From CAADGY01 sp900696665 (GTDB taxonomy: Bacteria; Acidobacteriota; Terriglobia; Bryobacterales; Bryobacteraceae), in contig JAPSFM010000170.1 in the NCBI GenBank assembly GCA_035063885.1, forward strand, positions 1 through 7,189: a stretch of DNA of 7,189 nt, read 5' to 3'. Positions 1 through 6,098 of the stretch are shown here, piece after piece. The notes beneath the pieces are model-generated. The model was not told where the DNA came from. It worked only from the letters and a program-made list of their open reading frames with translations, and did not search any database. How positions within the stretch are numbered: position 1 is the stretch's first letter; each line of letters begins with the position of its first letter. The translations under genes and the position numbers were made by a program.

Positions 1-2048
1 TTGCCGGCGACGTACAGGCTGGGATCAAAGTGGGCCGCCGAATTTGGTCGGACATCGTATTCGGGCGGTTGGGAGACGGTTCGTAACCCGAGGTTGAGAG
101 TCAGACGTCTGCTGACGCGCCAGTCGTCCTGCACGTACATTTCGAAAACATTGAGGAGGGTGTCTTTAGTTACGAGACGGCTCAATTCCGTGTACGACGC
201 AAAGTTCCCAAGCAATGCGTTGGAAAATCCGTGGCCTGAATCGAACGGGTTAGTGCTAGCACGGGCGAAATCGAAGGTCCCAGTTGCCGGACCCCGAGTA
301 TCCGAGGAGGTAGCCCGGTACCGGTCCCAATTGAATCCGACCTTCAGCGTATGGCGGCTCCATACTTTGCTTAGGTTGTCGGCCAGGGTGAAGTTTCTTC
401 CGCGCCAGGACCAGGGCTCCACAGGGTTGGATCTTAGCCTAATCGTGTTGGCCGGTTGGCCACCAAAGGAGATGTTCGGCGCCTTGTCCCTTACGCCGGA
501 ATCGGGATACAACTCGGGCAGGTTGCCGAATGCCGCTCGAGTCATCTTTGAAGGATCTACGAAATCCGCATTCGGATTGCTCAACGTATAGGCGAATTTT
601 GCATCATTCACCAACGTCGGAGAGAAGGTTTTAGTAGCTTGAATCATGTGGCTCCTACCCGGGCTGCCGTTAGTGAGCGGAGTCAGCAGAAAGTTGTTGT
701 CGGTTTTCCAGTCGCCCCAGGGCTTGGTGTCGGTTTGCACATTTCGCATAAAGCGGTACGACACGTTCAGCGTCGGAACCGGATTATAATCGACGCGCAG
801 AACATCATTGCGTATGTCCGTGGGCCCACTGTAAGTTGAAATGAGGTTCCATCGATAGAGATTCCTCGGATCTGGGTCGGTAAAATTCGGCAATGGGAAG
901 GCATTCAGTAGCGCCTGGCCTGCTCTGGAAATCCGGTTGACCGGCACTATGTTGCCTGGAAATGGCAGTCCCGAGAGTGGGTCCTTCACAACGATCAATG
1001 CACCGTTAACGTCATAGCTATGCGAGAAATCCCCCTTGCGTTCCGCCTCGGATGGAGTTGTAACAAGCCGACTCCCGTAATCCTTCGTTAGCGGAGAGTA
1101 TTCCTGGGAAAAGAAGAAGAACAGCTTATCTTTGCCGGTGTTAAATCGCTTTGGAATGTAGATCGGGCCTCCAATAGAGTAGCCGTAAGTACGGTAGCGG
1201 TAGGAACTCTTCGGTGTACCGCGGGCGTTATTAAAGAAGCTATTGGCATTGAGCGCCTCATTCCGGAAATTCGCCCAGCCGCTCCCGTGAAAATCGCTCG
1301 TGCCAGATTTTGTAATCACGCTAATCACGCCGCTGCTCATCCGCCCGTATTCCGCGGCGTAGTTCGCGGTGAGGACTTTGACCTCTCCGATAGCGTCCAG
1401 GTTCGGTTGTATGGCGGTGGTTCCGTTGGAACTATTCAGGCTGAAAACTCCATCAACGCTGTAATTTTTGCTCCTGTCACTTCCGCCGTTAATGTAGATT
1501 CCCTGGATGGATGTTGTGTGGAGAGTTTCCCTGCCCGCGTTAGTGTCTACCACGCCTGGCAGTGTTTGCAGCATCCCAAAAAAATCCCTGCCTTTCAGGG
1601 CGATACTATTCAGTTGGTCGCCGCTGACGAGACCTGATTTCTCTCCGCTGGCTAGCTGGACCTGCACGACGGCGATTTCGGCACTGACAGAAACACTCTC
1701 CTTCACTTCACCCACCCGCAGGGTGAGATTGCCAAGGGTCCGGACTTCACTGGTGTGGACCACGACGCCCGTCACCGTCATGACCTTGAACCCGGAGGCC
1801 TCGATCCTCAACGTGTAGGTTCCCGGCGGGACGTTGGGAAACGTAAAATTGCCATCCGACCAGGCTGACGCCTCCAACGTCCGGCCGGTTGCCTGGTCCG
1901 TCAGCGCACATGCTGCGCCCGGTATGACCGCTCCGCTGGGATCGACCACAACCCCCTTAACAGAGCTGGATACAGTTTGTGCCCATGCCGTAGTCGCAGC
2001 GAGTGCTAAGACTATAAAAAAGAGAACTGTCATCGTTCTGCAACGCAT
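1..2048 (-). CDS. TonB-dependent receptor-like outer-membrane protein with carboxypeptidase-regulatory-like N-domain (partial, C-terminus off window)
   Basis: Reading the minus strand from the ATG at 2048 gives 682 codons with no stop to the window edge; the C-terminal part lies outside. Residues 1-23 (MRCRTMTVLFFIVLALAATTAWA, given in brief as a hydrophobic run ending AWA before Gln24) form a Sec signal peptide. About residues 27-110 are a CarboxypepD_reg-like beta-sandwich (VVVDPSGAVIPGA, then NVPPGTYTLRIEASGF). Residues about 125-255 are plug-like, with NYSVDGVF, then EYGRMSSGVISVITKSGT. The barrel follows, with the family motif VQDDWRVSRRLTLNLGLR near residue 638. Full family members run about 1000-1200 aa, so roughly a third is missing. 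The start is fixed by a strong Shine-Dalgarno sequence. It is paralogous to the rightward receptor: both contain RKGD, then LIVV.DPL.G.PFP.N. The ligand cannot be read from the sequence; an outer-membrane importer of glycan fragments is inferred from the neighbouring hydrolase. Sampled base composition is clearly lower in GC than the rightward receptor. Confidence 0.9.
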   Translation of the reverse strand, partial: MRCRTMTVLFFIVLALAATTAWAQTVSSSVKGVVVDPSGAVIPGAACALTDQATGRTLEASAWSDGNFTFPNVPPGTYTLRIEASGFKVMTVTGVVVHTSEVRTLGNLTLRVGEVKESVSVSAEIAVVQVQLASGEKSGLVSGDQLNSIALKGRDFFGMLQTLPGVVDTNAGRETLHTTSIQGIYINGGSDRSKNYSVDGVFSLNSSNGTTAIQPNLDAIGEVKVLTANYAAEYGRMSSGVISVITKSGTSDFHGSGWANFRNEALNANSFFNNARGTPKSSYRYRTYGYSIGGPIYIPKRFNTGKDKLFFFFSQEYSPLTKDYGSRLVTTPSEAERKGDFSHSYDVNGALIVVKDPLSGLPFPGNIVPVNRISRAGQALLNAFPLPNFTDPDPRNLYRWNLISTYSGPTDIRNDVLRVDYNPVPTLNVSYRFMRNVQTDTKPWGDWKTDNNFLLTPLTNGSPGRSHMIQATKTFSPTLVNDAKFAYTLSNPNADFVDPSKMTRAAFGNLPELYPDSGVRDKAPNISFGGQPANTIRLRSNPVEPWSWRGRNFTLADNLSKVWSRHTLKVGFNWDRYRATSSDTRGPATGTFDFARASTNPFDSGHGFSNALLGNFASYTELSRLVTKDTLLNVFEMYVQDDWRVSRRLTLNLGLRTVSQPPEYDVRPNSAAHFDPSLYVAG

Positions 2049-2052
2049 ATTG

Positions 2053-2060
2053 TCCCCCCT
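2053..2060 (-). promoter_or_regulatory. ribosome binding site of the leftward receptor
   Basis: On the minus strand AGGGGGGA lies 4 bases before the ATG at 2048. This purine-rich Shine-Dalgarno sequence fixes that start in preference to the second in-frame ATG five codons later. Confidence 0.7.
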
Positions 2061-2097
2061 GCTCTGCAGATTCTCCGTGAGCGGCTCGATCGAGCAG

Positions 2098-2394
2098 CTA
2101 CACGCGCTTTTCCCGAGTTGTGCCAATCTTGGCAAATTCATTTCTGCTGTGGACGACCAGATCGCGATATCGCATCTTGGTCTTGTACATCTGCCGGAGC
2201 GCGATCCTGCCGAAGCTGTAGACCGGCCCATTATTCTGAAAGGGAACGTCGTGCACGTCGAAAACCGTCCTCCCATCGATCGATCCGTGGAGCCGCTCCC
2301 CTGCCTTCACGAGTCGGAGGCGGCGCCAACGGTCTTGTTCCAGACGCGGAATACATGCTGAGTGGAGGTGTCGCGAAAATGGGTTCTTGCTCAC
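2098..2394 (-). pseudogene. C-terminal remnant of a DUF1961-like (concanavalin/laminin-G-like) protein
   Basis: An open frame of 98 codons runs from a GTG at 2394 to TAG at 2100-2098, with an in-frame TAG immediately upstream of the GTG. The translation contains RWRRLRLVKAGERLHGSIDG, then VFDVHDVPFQNNGPVYSFGR and IALRQMYKTKMRYRDLVV. This pattern (arginine-rich strand, IDGR.VFD, NNGPV...GRI.LR.M..T.MRYR) is what I recall from the C-terminal end of DUF1961-type proteins, which have a lectin-like jelly-roll fold and occur in polysaccharide-degradation loci. Such proteins are normally more than 200 aa, so the N-terminal half is absent and no good Shine-Dalgarno precedes the GTG. It lies between the leftward promoter and the leftward receptor, ending 49 bases before the receptor start, and would be carried in that transcript's leader. 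Family assignment is from memory of motifs; a genuine small protein is the alternative. Confidence 0.5.
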
Positions 2395-2437
2395 CTACCC
2401 ACTGCTGCACCGAGAAAGTCCCGCCGCGTTACACATA

Positions 2438-2463
2438 CAATCGCAAACGATTGCAATATTGCG
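2438..2463. promoter_or_regulatory. nested palindromes, LacI-family-type operator (leftward side)
   Basis: Three overlapping inverted repeats lie in 26 bases: CAATCG-caaa-CGATTG (2438-2453), the perfect palindrome GCAATATTGC (2453-2462), and outer arms CGCAA (2442-2446) and TTGCG (2459-2463). Within them CGCAAACGATTGCA (2442-2455) matches the catabolite-responsive/LacI-family consensus TGNAANCGNTNNCA at every fixed position except the first. The element begins a few bases downstream of the leftward -10 and covers the predicted transcription start near 2460. A bound repressor there would block initiation or early elongation of the leftward receptor unit. Function is inferred. Confidence 0.55.
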
Positions 2464-2466
2464 GGT

Positions 2467-2495
2467 AGTATAGAGTTAATCTCTCACATTGTCAA
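2467..2495 (-). promoter_or_regulatory. sigma70-type promoter driving the leftward receptor unit
   Basis: On the minus strand TTGACA (2495-2490) is followed by a 17-base spacer and TATACT (2472-2467). This is a perfect -35, the ideal spacing and a 5/6 match to TATAAT, in a locally AT-rich stretch (35% GC in 2461-2520). Transcription would start near 2460, giving a leader of about 410 bases that contains the DUF1961-like remnant before the receptor ATG at 2048. Confidence 0.7.
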
Positions 2496-2496
2496 T

Positions 2497-2509
2497 ACCA
2501 TTTTTTGGT
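2497..2509. repeat. short inverted repeat between the divergent -35 elements
   Basis: ACCA and TGGT flank a run of five T in the 26-base AT-rich gap separating the two divergent -35 boxes (2496-2521). It could be an UP-element-like or activator contact region for both promoters, or simply AT-rich sequence; the arms are only 4 bases, so little weight can be put on it. Confidence 0.25.
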
Positions 2510-2521
2510 GAATCATTTTGC

Positions 2522-2550
2522 TTGACGGTGGCCTAAAGATCAGTCATACT
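2522..2550 (+). promoter_or_regulatory. sigma70-type promoter driving the rightward unit (LacI remnant, receptor, hydrolase)
   Basis: TTGACG (2522-2527), a 17-base spacer and CATACT (2545-2550) match the sigma70 consensus at 5/6 and 4/6 with ideal spacing. The predicted start, about 2557, falls inside the palindromic operator that directly follows. The promoter is back to back with the leftward one; the two -35 boxes are 26 bases apart. Weaker consensus than its partner suggests lower basal strength. Confidence 0.55.
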
Positions 2551-2564
2551 CGAAAACGTTTGCG
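2551..2564. promoter_or_regulatory. LacI-family-type operator (rightward side)
   Basis: CGAAAACGTTTGCG is a CG-centred near-perfect palindrome of the type bound by LacI-family proteins such as PurR (core CGCAAACGTTTTCG) and GalR/CcpA relatives. It abuts the -10 box and covers the expected transcription start, the classical position for repression. It ends two bases before the ATG of the LacI-like remnant, so it looks like an autoregulatory operator of that lost regulator. Its centre is 109 bp from the centre of the leftward operator. Confidence 0.6.
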
Positions 2565-2566
2565 AG

Positions 2567-2735
2567 ATGGCCACCACTCTCTTCGGCATTGAGCGCGAAG
2601 CAAACGTCGATGTCCCCACAGTTTCTCGCGCACTGAATGGACGTGCTGGTGTCAAATGCAGTCGACAAACCATCACAGGAGGGGTACAAGAGCAATGCTG
2701 TCAGCCAAGCGATGCCCACGGATATGGTTCTTCCC
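2567..2735 (+). pseudogene. LacI-family regulator remnant: helix-turn-helix headpiece, frameshifted
   Basis: From the ATG at 2567 the first 29 codons read as a LacI-family headpiece: MATTLFGIEREANVDV then PTVSRALNGRAGV, which aligns with the canonical M.T..DIA..A.VS..TVSRALNG...V. Two strongly conserved positions have changed (Asp to Gly in DIA, and Ala to Glu). After Val29 (2651-2653) the similarity stops in this frame, but in another frame GYKSNAVSQAMPTDMVLP (2682-2735) resembles the next headpiece segment, LGY.PNAVA.A. Only 28 bases separate the two parts where about 45 are usual, consistent with a deletion of about 17 bases and a frameshift. The original frame stops at 2747-2749, so no ligand-binding core can be made, and the receptor signal peptide begins at 2767. 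There is no Shine-Dalgarno before 2567. The helix-turn-helix match is the strong part; the second segment is a weaker reading. Confidence 0.6.
2677..2684 (+). promoter_or_regulatory. Shine-Dalgarno-like sequence that makes the receptor start ambiguous
   Basis: AGGAGGGG lies 10 bases before an ATG at 2695 that is in frame with the receptor and 24 codons upstream of the signal-peptide Met at 2767. It would favour a 1129-residue product. However, the same bases coincide with the Gln-Glu-Gly codons of the LacI-like remnant, so the match may be accidental. The ATG at 2767 has only a weak GAAAG before it. Confidence 0.45.
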
Positions 2736-2766
2736 GTCAACGCCGTTAATCTCGAAAGCCTCCGCT

Positions 2767-5700
2767 ATGAGAACACATTCGCGGGGTCTCTCCCTTTCCC
2801 TGCTTGCCGTTGCCGCCGTGCTTCCCGTTTCCGCACAGCAATACTACGGCGGCATCACCGGCACAGTGACCGATTCCAGCGGCGCGATCGTGCCCGAACT
2901 TACCCTGGTGATCACCAACCTGAACAAGGGAACCGTAACCAGGGTAGCCACCAATGACGCCGGGGTTTACCGGGTATTGAGCCTGACTCCCGATCCCTAC
3001 CGGGTCGACGCGGAAGCGGCGGGATTCAAGAGATTCGTGCGCGAGCGGGTGCTGGTGGAGATGAACCGCATCGTCACCCTGGACATCGCGCTCGAAGTCG
3101 GTGCCAGCACAGAGACCATTACCGTATCGGGGGCCGCTCCCATTCTGGACACGGAAACGGCAGCCAGCACCTCCACCGTCAGCAATGCCGTGGTCAACGC
3201 CACGGGCGTTCTGAACCTGGGGCGCTTTCGCTCCGATACCGGCTATTACCTGATGCAACTGCCCGGGTCGGCTAGCGGGTCGCCGAACCAGGAGCGCATC
3301 AGCGGCGCACAACTGTCGGTTTATGGCACGCGCAGTTCGCAGGTGGGCTGGGACGAGGACGGACTGCCCAACAAGAGCCCGGCCAACGGCGCCCACATGC
3401 ATCTGCACTCGGTGGCCAACGAGTCCATGGAGTCCTTCCGTTACACGCTGGTCAACGCCAGCGCCGATTCGGCGACCCCTGGGCGGGTCTCCATCGTGAC
3501 CCAGAGCGGCACCAACACGCTCCACGGGTCGGTGTATCTCAACGCGCACAACTCGTGGTTCGACGCCAACGATCACAACGCGCCGGCGCGGTCGAAGAAG
3601 CCCGTCGCCAAGCACTACTACAAGGGCTATAACGTGTCCGGCCCCGTCTTTCTCCCCAAGCTGTACGACGGCCGGAACCGCACGTTCTTTATGGCGTCTT
3701 TGGAGATGTACCGCGCACCGGCTTCGCAGACCTCTTTCTTGACCGTACCCACCGCCGCCATGCGTAAAGGCGATCTCTCCGACTACCGGGACGCAGCCGG
3801 AAAACTTATCGTGGTCAACGACCCGCTCACCGGGATCCCGTTCCCCAACAACACCATAGCCACGGCGCGAATCTACCCCGGAGCGGGCCCCTGGATGGAC
3901 AAGGTTCTGCCGCTTCCCAACGTCCCCACCGCGCTGGCCAGCAACAACGCCTTCGGCGCCTGGCTGGTCCAGAACACCGACCAGAACCGGTGGGACTTCC
4001 GGTTCGACCAGACGATCAATTCCCGGCACAACATGTTCTTCCGAGCCAACTACCTTACCTATCTCAGCCGGTATCGCTACTACGCCACCGGCGAGAACTT
4101 GTCGAAGTGGTCGTTCAATACCTACCAGGTCAATTACATGGCCACGCTTCGGCCGAACCTGCTGAACGAGGTCCGATTCGGCATGAATCAGATCCCCAAC
4201 GTGGTCAGGACGGGCGTGACATCCAAGGAAGGCGCCACCCTGCTCGGGGTGCAGGGGATTCCGGAAGTGCTCTATGGCGAGGGCCGGACAACCTATCCTT
4301 CCGTCAGCATCACCGGTTTCAGCGGAGCCAGCCAACTCGGCGACAACAGCACTAACAACCGGATGTGGAACATCTTCGATAACCTCACCTGCATCACAGG
4401 GGCCCATACCCTGAAGGTGGGCGTCGACTTCCGCCTCGGGGAGACGAAGAGCATCGTCTGGCCGACTCCCGGCAGATACAGCTTCAATGGAACCTTCTCC
4501 GGCGCGGGACTGGGCGATTTCCTGCTGGGCATCCCTTACAGCAGCGTGCGCGACTATCCGCGCGCCGCTTTCGGCGAGACGATTCTGAGGAACTGGAGCA
4601 CTTCGTGGTACGTCCAGGACGATTGGAAGGTCAGCCCGCGCCTCACGGTGAACCTCGGGGTACGGTGGGACGCCAACCTGCCCGGACGCGAGGTGAACGA
4701 CCTCTACTACAACATCGACCCGGCAACGGGCGACATGGTGGTGCCCAACGATACCGCCCTGGGTAAGATCGTTCCCACCTTCCCGAAAACGGTGAAGGCC
4801 GTCACGGCGTCGCAGGCGGGCTTCCCGAAGCGGCTGCGGAACAGCGACCTGAACAACATCACGCCACGCATCGGCCTGGCCTGGCGGCTGTTGGATGCGA
4901 AGTCCGTCCTCCGCGTGGCGTACGGCATCTACACCGATTCGCTCAGCCTCAACTACATCCCCACCGCGGGCCCGTGGGGCGGTTCGGAGACATTCATCAA
5001 TCGGATTGTCTCGGGCGCGCTGCTGTGGCGATGGCCCGCGGCCTTCCCCGCGGGCGTCGTGGGGCAGACTCCCGGCACTGCGGTGGTGAGCGGTTTCGAC
5101 CAACACATCCGCAACCCTTACGTGCAGCAGTGGAATGCTACCATTGAACGCCAGGTGGGAGAGATCCTGGTGCGCTGGCAGTACGTGGGGACAAAGGGCA
5201 CCCAACTTTACTGGTATCGGGAGTTGAACGTCCCGGCGCCGAGCACCATCCCCTTCACGGACGCCCGGCGGCCGTTCCCGCAATACGGCGGAATGAATTA
5301 CCGGACCAACGGCGGCAACTCGATCTATCACGGGATGACGCTGGGCGGAGAAAGGCGCCTGCGCCACGGCGTCACATTCAACTCCTTCTGGACGTGGTCA
5401 AGGTTGATGACCGACAGCTACGACGGCGGAGGAGAGTCCAACAGCCTGCCGGTGGGCTTCTGGTACCCGACCTTCGACCGGTCCCGGTGGCGGGGCAATC
5501 AGAACTTCAACCCCAAGCATCGCTGGACCTCCTTGGCCTACGTGGAACTGCCGTTCGGCAAAGGCAAGCGGTACGGCGCCAACTGGAGCCGCGCCATGAA
5601 CGCTCTGGCGGGCGGGTGGGCTCTCAGCGGGTACGCCAACATGGAGACGGGATGGTATGTGTCGCCCTACTACTCGGCAGGGAACGACACGGCCGGAGTC

Positions 5701-6084
5701 AACACCCGATCGGGCATCCCGGACCGCATCGGCCATGGAGTCCTGAACAATCAGGGGCTCCATCCCGGTGACTTCTTCCTGGACCGTTCCGCCTTCGTCA
5801 TGCCGGCGGCCAACATCGGCCGATTCGGAACCTCCGGCATCAACTTCATGCAAGAGCCCTCCTGGTGGCGGTTCGACGCCAGCGTGGAAAAGACCTTCCC
5901 GATTCATGAGCGCGTCGGCTTCCAGTTCCGCTGTCACATCATCAACCCGTTGAACCACGCGGTCTGGGGTCATGGATCCTTCAAGTCGGGTCTAGACATG
6001 TCCAACCCGGTGACCTTCGGGACCATGGCGGGCAAGTACGTTTCCAACCGGATGCTGGCGTTCGAGGGACGGCTGGCATGGTAG
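2767..6084 (+). CDS. TonB-dependent receptor-like outer-membrane protein with carboxypeptidase-regulatory-like N-domain
   Basis: A complete frame of 1105 residues, the normal size for the acidobacterial carboxypeptidase-regulatory/TonB-receptor family. Residues 1-23 (MRTHSRGLSLSL..., ending PVSA before Gln24) are a Sec signal peptide, the reason for choosing this start. An in-frame ATG at 2695 has a better Shine-Dalgarno and would add 24 residues. Residues about 27-115 form a CarboxypepD_reg-like domain (ITGTVTDSSGAIVPE, GVYRVLSLTPDPYRVDAEA). A divergent plug follows, with VSIVTQSGTNTLHGS. The barrel carries VQDDWKVSPRLTVNLGVR near residue 615 and ends in ...EGRLAW, the terminal aromatic residue expected of outer-membrane barrels. 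I see no obvious TonB box. It presumably imports a ligand across the outer membrane, and the hydrolase 14 bases downstream points to a carbohydrate. No SusD-like partner is present. Transcription is probably from the operator-controlled promoter at 2522-2550, through the LacI remnant. Confidence 0.9.
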   Translation: MRTHSRGLSLSLLAVAAVLPVSAQQYYGGITGTVTDSSGAIVPELTLVITNLNKGTVTRVATNDAGVYRVLSLTPDPYRVDAEAAGFKRFVRERVLVEMNRIVTLDIALEVGASTETITVSGAAPILDTETAASTSTVSNAVVNATGVLNLGRFRSDTGYYLMQLPGSASGSPNQERISGAQLSVYGTRSSQVGWDEDGLPNKSPANGAHMHLHSVANESMESFRYTLVNASADSATPGRVSIVTQSGTNTLHGSVYLNAHNSWFDANDHNAPARSKKPVAKHYYKGYNVSGPVFLPKLYDGRNRTFFMASLEMYRAPASQTSFLTVPTAAMRKGDLSDYRDAAGKLIVVNDPLTGIPFPNNTIATARIYPGAGPWMDKVLPLPNVPTALASNNAFGAWLVQNTDQNRWDFRFDQTINSRHNMFFRANYLTYLSRYRYYATGENLSKWSFNTYQVNYMATLRPNLLNEVRFGMNQIPNVVRTGVTSKEGATLLGVQGIPEVLYGEGRTTYPSVSITGFSGASQLGDNSTNNRMWNIFDNLTCITGAHTLKVGVDFRLGETKSIVWPTPGRYSFNGTFSGAGLGDFLLGIPYSSVRDYPRAAFGETILRNWSTSWYVQDDWKVSPRLTVNLGVRWDANLPGREVNDLYYNIDPATGDMVVPNDTALGKIVPTFPKTVKAVTASQAGFPKRLRNSDLNNITPRIGLAWRLLDAKSVLRVAYGIYTDSLSLNYIPTAGPWGGSETFINRIVSGALLWRWPAAFPAGVVGQTPGTAVVSGFDQHIRNPYVQQWNATIERQVGEILVRWQYVGTKGTQLYWYRELNVPAPSTIPFTDARRPFPQYGGMNYRTNGGNSIYHGMTLGGERRLRHGVTFNSFWTWSRLMTDSYDGGGESNSLPVGFWYPTFDRSRWRGNQNFNPKHRWTSLAYVELPFGKGKRYGANWSRAMNALAGGWALSGYANMETGWYVSPYYSAGNDTAGVNTRSGIPDRIGHGVLNNQGLHPGDFFLDRSAFVMPAANIGRFGTSGINFMQEPSWWRFDASVEKTFPIHERVGFQFRCHIINPLNHAVWGHGSFKSGLDMSNPVTFGTMAGKYVSNRMLAFEGRLAW

Positions 6085-6085
6085 T

Positions 6086-6090
6086 AGGGA
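6086..6090 (+). promoter_or_regulatory. ribosome binding site of the hydrolase gene
   Basis: AGGGA lies 8 bases before the ATG at 6099, inside the 14-base gap after the receptor stop codon. It supports this start and translational coupling within one transcript; no terminator or promoter fits in the gap. Confidence 0.6.
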
Positions 6091-6098
6091 ATCGAACA

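Noticed and set aside
1..591. Plus-strand open frame at the left edge
   Set aside because: It is the complement of the leftward receptor barrel, whose minus-strand frame is open for 682 codons and matches the family.
2085..2094. Palindrome CTCGATCGAG just upstream of the leftward receptor, considered as an operator or hairpin
   Set aside because: Only a 10-base self-complementary core with mismatched extension; it lies far downstream of the promoter and has no T-run, so neither operator nor terminator is supported.
2270..2290. Repeated ATCGATCGAT stretch
   Set aside because: A short low-complexity palindrome within codons of the DUF1961-like remnant; chance explains it.
1834..2361. Plus-strand open frame of 175 codons crossing the leftward receptor start
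   Set aside because: It runs antisense through the receptor signal peptide, its Shine-Dalgarno and the DUF1961-like remnant, and has no ribosome site or motif.
2049..2766. Search for tRNA, CRISPR repeats, insertion-sequence ends or attachment sites around the two gene remnants
   Set aside because: No cloverleaf, regularly spaced repeats, terminal inverted repeats with a transposase, or target duplications were visible by eye.
2746..5367. Antisense open frame of 873 codons across the rightward receptor
   Set aside because: Its translation is rich in Arg, Val, Gly and His with no domain, signal or motif. It mirrors a GC-rich, GC-ending-codon gene, a known cause of long antisense frames; the sense frame has clear family motifs throughout.
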